Source of the DNA: Chloroflexota bacterium
GTDB lineage: Bacteria; Chloroflexota; Anaerolineae; Anaerolineales; Anaerolineaceae
Length of the DNA: 64,000 nt
Direction: 5' to 3'
Assembly (NCBI GenBank): GCA_016887485.1
Contig: CP069394.1
Location: forward strand, 1,302,001-1,366,000
The translations under genes were made by a program, and so were the position numbers. The notes beneath the pieces were generated by a model. It did not search any database and was not told where the DNA came from. It saw only the letters and a program-made list of their open reading frames with translations. Numbering within the stretch: position 1 is the stretch's first letter; each line of letters begins with the position of its first letter. Shown piece after piece: positions 44,646 through 52,115 of the stretch.

Positions 44646-44706
44646 TTTCTACTCTTGATATTATGCTCATCATCCACTTTTCTGAAAATGTGAAAGAAAC
44701 TTCATT

Positions 44707-45621
44707 ATGTTGCTAATATCATTTCTTGGAGAACAACCTCTTCCCACCTTGCTGCCACTCTGGAATGATCCCAGGTTCACGGCTACCTGTGTGGTGCCAA
44801 CTGAGAAGACGGAAGACCTGGGTAAGATCGTGACCACATTCATCCAAAGCGACCCCGATCTATCCTGTGTTCAGGTGCTGCCTTACTTCAAAGTATCTGC
44901 GTATGATCTAGATAAGGCCAAGCAGACCCTTGTGAAACAGATTGGGCTGCTCCAAAATTCCTGCGACGAGCCTGTTTGCATCAACCTGACTGGCGGCACA
45001 AAGATCATGACCATGGCGGGGATGATGGCTGCTTATGAAATGGGTTACCAAATGCTCTATGTGGCGACAGAGAATAATGAGATCCTCCATCTCACGCCCG
45101 GTGTCCCCGATCCCGAAGTTGTTCCTTTAGATGTCAAAATAACCATTGATCAATATTTCTCTGCCTACGGAATCGAATCCAGCCTTGACCAAAGCTTTAC
45201 CAATCCTGATGAGCACACCTACCATCCTCCCAAAATTGGAGATGAATTAGAAGAAGTTGTTTACCGACATGCCGTTGATTCAGGATATTTTAACGACGTG
45301 AAGAAAGGCCTCTTTATTAGAAAAGCGATGGGCTTTGAACAGCCATTGCTTCATGAGTTGGATGTGGTTGTCATCAAGAATGGCCGGCTGGCTGTATGTT
45401 CCTGCAAATCCGGAAAATATAACCCAAAATTCCTGGCTGAGCTGGAAGCACTCACCGCCAGAGAGAAATTCGGGATCTACTGTGGTAAGGTTTTTGCCAG
45501 CGGGGAAGATTCCTTGACTGATTATCGAAAAAAAGAATTCAGACAAAATAAGGTAAAGTTGATCTATGGCGACCGGCTCCCTTATGTTGCGGATTACCTT
45601 CTGCTTTCTATGGAGCGCTAG
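44707..45621 (+). CDS. CARF-PD-(D/E)xK protein, Card1/Can2-like (DUF1887)
   Basis: 304 aa. CARF domain with 'INLTGGTKIMTMAGMMAAYEMG' near residue 93, then a C-terminal restriction-like domain starting ~180: 'IGDELEEVVYRHAV', 'HELDVVVIKNGRLAV' near residue 215 and 'CSCKSGKYNPKFLAELEAL'. Card1/Can2 are cA4-activated nucleases. In family members the last motif is normally E-C-K; here it reads S-C-K, so one metal ligand seems replaced and activity may be altered. It is followed directly by the Csx15-like gene with no spacer. Confidence 0.85.
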   Translation: MLLISFLGEQPLPTLLPLWNDPRFTATCVVPTEKTEDLGKIVTTFIQSDPDLSCVQVLPYFKVSAYDLDKAKQTLVKQIGLLQNSCDEPVCINLTGGTKIMTMAGMMAAYEMGYQMLYVATENNEILHLTPGVPDPEVVPLDVKITIDQYFSAYGIESSLDQSFTNPDEHTYHPPKIGDELEEVVYRHAVDSGYFNDVKKGLFIRKAMGFEQPLLHELDVVVIKNGRLAVCSCKSGKYNPKFLAELEALTAREKFGIYCGKVFASGEDSLTDYRKKEFRQNKVKLIYGDRLPYVADYLLLSMER

Positions 45622-46011
45622 ATGTTCCTGATCAACTTTGGTTACCCTCTTGCGGATCTTCAAAAAGCAAGGATTGAAGAACTGCTCTCCCATAATATCG
45701 GAGGGTATTTCCATATACCGGTTCAATTCGATAACGACATTTCCTTTGAAGAACAGGTTGAGAAATTACTTGCCAATAGTGATTTACCTTATCAGGAGTT
45801 CATGACCCACCCGCTGGCGATTATCCTTCCTTCCCATGCCTACATCGCCGCGCTGATCCTGATAGAAATCCAGGCCAGGATCGGACGCTTTCCAGCCATC
45901 ATCCGTTTCAAACCAAAGCCGGAGAGCTTGCCATTGGAATACGAAGTGGCGGAGGTTGTGGACCTGCAGCATCTACGGGACACCTTAAGGAAAAAGCGAT
46001 CAAATCAGTAG
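45622..46011 (+). CDS. csx15: Csx15-like CRISPR-associated protein
   Basis: 129 aa. 'LINFGYPLADLQKARIEELL', 'LPSHAYIAALILIEIQARIGRFPAIIRF' and 'EVAEVVDLQHLRD' match Csx15 in length and pattern. The family is small and single-domain; it has been proposed to bind or degrade cyclic oligoadenylate, i.e. to dampen the signal. The ATG follows the upstream TAG directly. Last gene of the operon, before a strong terminator. Confidence 0.8.
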   Translation: MFLINFGYPLADLQKARIEELLSHNIGGYFHIPVQFDNDISFEEQVEKLLANSDLPYQEFMTHPLAIILPSHAYIAALILIEIQARIGRFPAIIRFKPKPESLPLEYEVAEVVDLQHLRDTLRKKRSNQ

Positions 46012-46039
46012 GAGCTATTTGATTTAATCTATACTTCAC

Positions 46040-46076
46040 AAGAAATCCCCCAGCTGGGGGATTTCTTGTTTCTTAT
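46040..46076 (+). terminator. Rho-independent terminator of the type III-B operon
   Basis: AAGAAATCCCCCAGC / GCTGGGGGATTTCTT forms a near-continuous stem, followed by GTTTCTT, 28 bp after the csx15-like gene. Confidence 0.85.
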
Positions 46077-46112
46077 GCTTTGATTAATCACGGCCAATAG
46101 GAGATGCCAACC

Positions 46113-49100
46113 CTTTTAATCCCTCGCTCAGCACCCTCGCAGGGGGCCGAAGGGGTTTAGTTAAATTTCTACAAATCCAAACTTCGTTCCTGCCAAAGGG
46201 CGTTAAAAGACGTTTCAATCCCTCGCGCAGCACCCTCGCAGGGGGCCGAAGGGGATTAGTTAAATTTCCACGCATTTCCGTTAGGAAGATGCAATGGTTT
46301 GTTAGTGTTTCAATCCCTCGCGCAGCACCCTCAAAGGGGGCCGAAAGGGGATTAGTTAAATTTCCATGTGTTGTTCGATGCTGACACTCAGCGGGCAGGT
46401 GATGGGTTTCAATCCCCCAAGGGGGATTAGGTATCCTCTGAAAATTATACCAAACTTAATTAATTGTTATTGTGCACACAACTCGTCAATCGGCTGTCCA
46501 TACATACCCATCTCATACGATATTAGTGGCCTCCCGCACTTTCAATCCCTTGCGCAGCACCCTCGCAGGGGGCCGAAGGGGATTAGTTAATTTTCCACTG
46601 TGGCATCCTCAGTGCTGGCAATGATTTCACTGATCTCCGTTTCAATCCCCCGAAGGGGTTAAGTATATTTTACACCAACTTCCGAGCCACTATTGGTCAC
46701 TAAACGGTCGGGTTTCAATCCCTCGCGCAGCACCCTCGCAGAGGGGGCCGAAGGGGGTTAGTAAAATCTCCACAAGACGTGGCCTGTTGTCCTGTGTCAG
46801 CTTGCAGCGTTTCAATCCCCCGAAGGGGATTAGTCAAATTTCCCTAATATGTCTTCGGACACCTTGAAGCACCTGATAAATTATTTCAATCCCCCGAAGG
46901 GGTTATTTTATTCTACACCAATTTCCTGGCCATCGTTGGTCAATTAACTGCCAAGGTTCGGTCCCTCGCGCAACACCCTTGCAGGGGGCCGAAGGGGATT
47001 AGTTTTTTTCCACATACCCCACTCCTAATATGAGACTAAGCACCTACTTTGTTTGTTTCATTCCCCTAAGGGGATTAGTTAAATTTTCACACTACCAGAT
47101 AGGGTTACCTCTTTTTTTATGAAATTATTTCATTCTCACGCGCAGTACCCTCGCAGGGGCCGAAGACATTTGGTTTAATTTCCACAGTGGGGCAACCCTT
47201 TGAAAGAATTTATTGATGGAGCATTTCAATCCCCCGAAGGAGTTTAGTTAAATTTCTACTCTGGTTACATGACAGATTGGTATCTTGAAAATTGGTTTCA
47301 ATCCCCCGAAGGGGTTTAGTTAAATTTCTACATCCGGAGGTTGACTTTGAGGAATGGATTGATCGCAATGTTTCAATCCCCCGAAGGGGTTTAGTTAAAT
47401 TTCTACGAGTGCTTCGATGCAAATGGTAACCGCGAGGTTCCTTGTAACGTTTCAATCCCCCGAAGGGGTTTAGTTAAATTTCTACATTCCTACCGAAGTC
47501 CCCACCCCTACAGCTACTGCAGTACCTGTTTCAATCCCCCGAAGGGGATTAGTTAAATTTCTACTGAAAAGGCACATTGTTTCTGGCTATTTTGCCAAGT
47601 GTTTCAATCCCCCGAAGGGGATTAGTTAAATTTCTACAGGAAGAGCAACCAGAGAGAATGTCAAAAGACAAAAGGTTTCAATCCCCCGAAGGGGATTAGT
47701 TAAATTTCTACACAAAATCTCGGCTGGCCATCAAGGCAGTCAGATTAACATTTTGTTTCAATCCCCCGAAGGGGATTAGTTAAATTTCTACTCAAAATAT
47801 GGACAGTGCTTGGTTTGGAAACTACACGTTTCAATCCCCCGAAGGGGATTAGTTAAATTTCTACAATATGGATTATGGCGTTCCCGCAATAGCAAAGAAT
47901 TCGTTTCAATCCCCCGAAGGGGTTTAGTTAAATTTCTACCACAGGTAAGAATTTACCTACAAGATATGCTTAAGCAAGTGTTTCAATCCCCCGAAGGGGT
48001 TTAGTTAAATTTCTACTGTAAAGCTTGTTCTCGCCTCTCGAGGCGTGAATATTGTTTCAATCCCCCGAAGGGGTTTAGTTAAATTTCTACCCACTCTTAC
48101 AGCAGACCCGACCCCTGTCCCAACCGTTTCAATCCCCCGAAGGGGTTTAGTTAAATTTCTACTCTAAGAAAGCAATCTTATTGACCGATACACCACAAGT
48201 TTCAATCCCCCGAAGGGGTTTAGTTAAATTTCTACTTACCGTCCTTGCAATTGTTGTTGGGATCGGTTTTTTAATGTTTCAATCCCCCGAAGGGGTTTAG
48301 TTAAATTTCTACGAATCAAATTCTCTGACTGCCCAGTTTTCAGGGATAAATCGTTTCAATCCCCCGAAAGGGTTTAGTTAAATTTCTACTTAACCGTGTT
48401 CGCAGCAATAATAAGTCTTGAGCCAATGTTTCAATCCCCCGAAGGGGTTTAGTTAAATTTCTACTTTGTACAGAGAAAACGAAGAAGATTATTGGAAAAG
48501 GGTTTCAATCCCCCGAAGGGGTTTAGTTAAATTTCTACCAGATGATTCAGAATGGCGAGATTCCGGAATGTCCAGATCAAGTTTCAATCCCCCGAAGGGG
48601 TTTAGTTAAATTTCTACACTCTATCAAGTGTTTTAGAAAAGAGGATATTATGAGTTTCAATCCCCCGAAGGGGTTTAGTTAAATTTCTACTTTACATATT
48701 ATCTCGCTGTGGGCTTTGCTGTTGTGTTTCAATCCCCCGAAGGGGTTTAGTTAAATTTCTACGCAGCGTTGCCCGGCTTTGGTGCCAAGTGGGATCGTTT
48801 CAATCCCCCGAAGGGGATTAGTTAAATTTCCACTTATGCCCAATAAGAACGGGGTAAATGTTGAGATCACTTTCTATTTCAATCCCCCGAAGGGGATTAG
48901 TTAAATTTCCACTTTTGACCTCACCACTCCCAATCCAAATAAACCCAATTTCAATCCCCCGAAGGGGATTAGTTAAATTTCCACAAGGAAATGGTGTGAT
49001 AGAAGTGGAAAACGAATGTAATATTTCAATCCCCCGAAGGGGATTAGTTAAATTTCCACCCTTTTGTTTGTACGTTAACAAATTGGATTTTTATTCACCT

Positions 49101-49218
49101 TATTTCAATCCCCCGAAGGGGATTAGTTAAATTTCCACTGTATACCGGTTGTTGGTGATCCATTAGCCAGATACAATTCACATTTCAATCCCCCGAAGGG
49201 GATTAGTTAAATTTCCAC
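46113..49218 (-). CRISPR. CRISPR array 3, ~39 repeats, transcribed leftward
   Basis: Plus-strand repeats read GTTTCAATCCCCCGAAGGGG... ATTTCTAC or ATTTCCAC; the crRNA strand is minus. The five leader-proximal repeats (48876-49218) are GTGG-type and end GAAAT rather than GAAAC. The middle repeats (~47222-48833) are GTAG-type, mostly with AAACCCC. The leader-distal 1.1 kb (46113-47185) has at least seven elongated 60-bp repeats, several degenerate half repeats and embedded elements (E4 at 46430-46539, shorter ones at 46660-46710 and 46896-46955). Leader lies at 49219-49490. Confidence 0.97.
46430..46539 (-). repeat. Array-embedded element, copy E4
   Basis: Read on the minus strand it begins GTGCGGGAGGCCAC, shares GTATGAGATGGGTATG and GGACAGCC with E1, and ends AAGTTTGGTATAATTTTCAG (minus-strand TATAAT = 46444-46449). 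It is flanked by an elongated repeat and a half repeat in the same order as E1 and E2. Confidence 0.8.
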
Positions 49219-49490
49219 TGCTCTCACCTTCTAGAATTCTAATATAGTTTTTAGAAAAATTCAAGTTGACATGCATAGGTTGAAACACCTTCATCCTTTT
49301 TCCTCAATAATCTTTAGAATCGAGCGAGACAAAATCGTTAAAAACAGGCGAGTCGCTCGACTCTTTTTAAATTCAACCCCCATATATTGGGGTTGTGCGA
49401 CCCCTTTATGGCCATATATGGGTACACTAGCGCCATTGAGTCGAGCGACTCAAAATCTCCCCCTACCCCCCTTCTCGCTCGACTCCAGGG
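49219..49490 (-). promoter_or_regulatory. CRISPR leader 3 (diverged)
   Basis: Minus-strand promoter TTGAAT (plus 49259-49264), 17 bp, TAGAAT (plus 49236-49241), matching the promoters in leaders 1 and 2. The junction AAGGTGAGAGCA is identical to leader 1. CGAGCGA/TCGCTCG heptamers occur at 49321, 49353, 49442 and 49475, and a palindrome CAACCCC...GGGGTTG at 49376-49397. Confidence 0.82.
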
Positions 49491-49519
49491 AATAAAATAG
49501 ATTGCGATCAGGGCCAATA

Positions 49520-52111
49520 TTAGAGAGCAAGCCGTAATTCATTATCTTCGTTTTCCACTTCTGGCTGCTTCAGGCTTTCCTTGATGATTTCTCTCACTTC
49601 AGCCGCTGGACGGCTATATTTACGCCGGGATTCAGCCATCACGAGCTCTTTCACCTCAGGATCCGGAAGACCTGCAGAAGGGATGGTTTGCAGGTTAAAG
49701 GGGGGTACATTCTGTCCATTTAATGTGGTTTTGATGCAGGCAGTCCAATTAGGAAAATTCGCCAGTTCATGCCGGGTGAATTGCGGTGAAAACTGCGGCT
49801 CCAGCCGAACGGCATCATCTTTACCCACCCGGAAGGACAGCATTGTCCCGACATTTCCGAAGACGGCGTCCATAATCTTGGTATCTTTGATCTGGGAAAT
49901 GAACTGATTCGCCAAAACCAATGAGACACCAAATTTTCGGGCCTCCGACAGCAGTAAGCCGAAATTCTCGGTTGCCAGAGATTGAAATTCATCCACATAG
50001 AGGGTGAACGGTCTCCGCTCCTCAATTTTCTGGTTCCCGCGAGCCAGGATCTCACTTTGGAATTTCGCCATGATGATCAGGCCCAGGAATTGGGCCGTCG
50101 CTTCCCCAAGCAGTCCTTTTGCCAGGTTGATCAATAATATCTTCCCGTTATCCATGATCTCACCCAGATCTATGGTCGATTCCTTTTGACCAAAGATCAG
50201 TTGCAGCCTGGGATCAAGGATGAAATCATCAAATTTGGAACCAACATACTCCCCCATTGACACATTATCGGCACGGTTGCGATAGGTGTAATTGATCCGC
50301 GGCAGTACTTCCTCAACCCAATTTGCCAGAAGAGGTTCATCCCATTTCAATGGCAACCATTTCTTCCAATAATCATCGTTCTGGAATATCTGATAAAACT
50401 CGAGCAGAGTGCCTGGATTTTCGGGGTCGGACATTGCCAATAGCAGGTTCATCTGGACATGTTTATAGAAGATCGGCCCAATATAGTTATTGCTCACCTG
50501 ACCAAAGGTATCATGGAGTAAGCGGTGCATGATCGCTTTGATCTCTCGGGCAATGAAAATCCGTTTGGAAAGGTCGTCACAGGCCAGTAAATTGAACCCC
50601 ACCGGGAAGGTCATATCCAAGGGATCGAGCAAAACCACATCGTCCACGCGGTCTTGTGGAATGAGGCCAAGTAGTTCATCGTAAAGATCGCCATGGGGAT
50701 CGATCACAGCGACGCCTTTGTGATTGGCTATATCCCCTAAAATCATAGATTTTAGCAGGGTTGTTTTTCCTGTCCCAGATTGGCCGACGATATAGACATG
50801 CTGCCGGAGGTCTTTTTCGGCCAGGTAAATGGGCCTCTCAACACCAAAGGCGGCATTGGTTCCAATCATTTTCTTTTCAATCCCATCCTGATGCGCCAGG
50901 GCATTGATCTCTCTGGGTGGGGTGGTTAATTTCGTCTGGTGGGTCTTGAAGTCGACCATACTTAAATTTTCGGCATCAGGGAAACGGAAACCGCAAGTTC
51001 CCTGGTAACCGTCAACTAAAAATCTGAATCGTTCGAGTTTTTGCCCAGCAATCGTTTTTCCCCAACTGGATTTCCCGGGCTGAAAGAAATCCTTAGCAAA
51101 ATTACTCTGATCTTCTTCATCCTCTGGGAAAAGCACATCATAACCGCCCATTTGTAACCGGAGGTCAATATGATCCAGCGCAGAACCTGACCCCACAGAT
51201 TGAGAGAGAACACTGCCAACTGCTTCAGCGATTCCTCTGCCTATTGGCTCTGAGCTGGCAAGGAAAATCTGACAATAAAAAGGGGCATCCTGGAGGCGAA
51301 GAAGTTGATCAATCAGTCCCTGACGGATCAATCTGGCCCGGTCCAAATAGATCTGTCGAAGCGGAATTTCTGCTTTGGGTTGAAAACCTTCCCCTTTAGC
51401 GATTTCGGAGATCAGCGCTTTTTCTTCTTCACTATCGAGAACAGTCGGGGTCAGGCAGATATTAAGGATAAATGGATGACCGTTTGAAATTAACAGGCGA
51501 TAAAGTTGTTCAAAATCAGCTTCACGAGGAGAGAATGGATGAGAAAAATAAACCATATCCTCCTGATTAGGTTTGAAGCCTGGCTCTTCGTTTCTGAGAA
51601 AACCGATGGCTTTCTCGGGATGATTACTATTTAGATGGATCGCCGATTCCCTCTTTCTGATTTCACAAAAGTGTGCGCCTTCGAGGAAAGGAGGCGAATA
51701 CAACCTGATAAAATCCTGGTTATTGGATATCCATTGAAAATCATGATAAGGGAAGGAACTGACCAGGATCGCCCTCATTTGATGCTGGACCTGTTCAACC
51801 CGTTTATTTAATTCCCGTTTGGATGTGCCATTCAATATCCCGAACAGGGCAATTTCAACCGCGCTGTGCTGTCCGTTTTCCTGATGCGGGCAATAAACCG
51901 TTCTCAATGAGAAGCTCACTGATAAATCCGGGAGGTAGAGCTGGTTAATCAAATCAGAATATTTTTGAAGTCCAGTATGACTCGCTCGACCCGGATCACT
52001 TGAAAAAGCGGGAATTGAGACCAGTTGAAGCCCGAAAATTGCTTGTATAGCCTTGCTGCCAATGTCCTGGATGTGAATATATGGATCCATAACGTTATCT
52101 ATTTTTCCCAC
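49520..52111 (-). CDS. HerA/TraG-type P-loop ATPase (DUF87-like)
   Basis: 863 aa; GTG at 52111 or ATG at 52090 are both possible starts. The N-terminal ~420 residues are of unknown fold. Walker A 'VGQSGTGKTTLLKSMI' lies near residue 440, 'AVIDPHGDLYDELLGLIP' follows, Walker B 'LYVDEFQSLA' near 700, and a sensor region 'LVLANQFISQIKDTKIMDAVFGNVGTMLSFRVG' near 735. This resembles the type IV secretion coupling ATPases and HerA-type motors, here without an N-terminal membrane anchor. Last gene of the minus-strand five-gene operon; it may move DNA or protein through the assembly built by its neighbours. Confidence 0.82.
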   Translation of the reverse strand: MGKIDNVMDPYIHIQDIGSKAIQAIFGLQLVSIPAFSSDPGRASHTGLQKYSDLINQLYLPDLSVSFSLRTVYCPHQENGQHSAVEIALFGILNGTSKRELNKRVEQVQHQMRAILVSSFPYHDFQWISNNQDFIRLYSPPFLEGAHFCEIRKRESAIHLNSNHPEKAIGFLRNEEPGFKPNQEDMVYFSHPFSPREADFEQLYRLLISNGHPFILNICLTPTVLDSEEEKALISEIAKGEGFQPKAEIPLRQIYLDRARLIRQGLIDQLLRLQDAPFYCQIFLASSEPIGRGIAEAVGSVLSQSVGSGSALDHIDLRLQMGGYDVLFPEDEEDQSNFAKDFFQPGKSSWGKTIAGQKLERFRFLVDGYQGTCGFRFPDAENLSMVDFKTHQTKLTTPPREINALAHQDGIEKKMIGTNAAFGVERPIYLAEKDLRQHVYIVGQSGTGKTTLLKSMILGDIANHKGVAVIDPHGDLYDELLGLIPQDRVDDVVLLDPLDMTFPVGFNLLACDDLSKRIFIAREIKAIMHRLLHDTFGQVSNNYIGPIFYKHVQMNLLLAMSDPENPGTLLEFYQIFQNDDYWKKWLPLKWDEPLLANWVEEVLPRINYTYRNRADNVSMGEYVGSKFDDFILDPRLQLIFGQKESTIDLGEIMDNGKILLINLAKGLLGEATAQFLGLIIMAKFQSEILARGNQKIEERRPFTLYVDEFQSLATENFGLLLSEARKFGVSLVLANQFISQIKDTKIMDAVFGNVGTMLSFRVGKDDAVRLEPQFSPQFTRHELANFPNWTACIKTTLNGQNVPPFNLQTIPSAGLPDPEVKELVMAESRRKYSRPAAEVREIIKESLKQPEVENEDNELRLAL

Positions 52112-52115
52112 CTTT

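Noticed and set aside
46084-49130. Open reading frames on both strands of array 3 ('SIPRRGLVKF' repeats)
   Set aside because: Same artefact: repeat translation, not protein genes.
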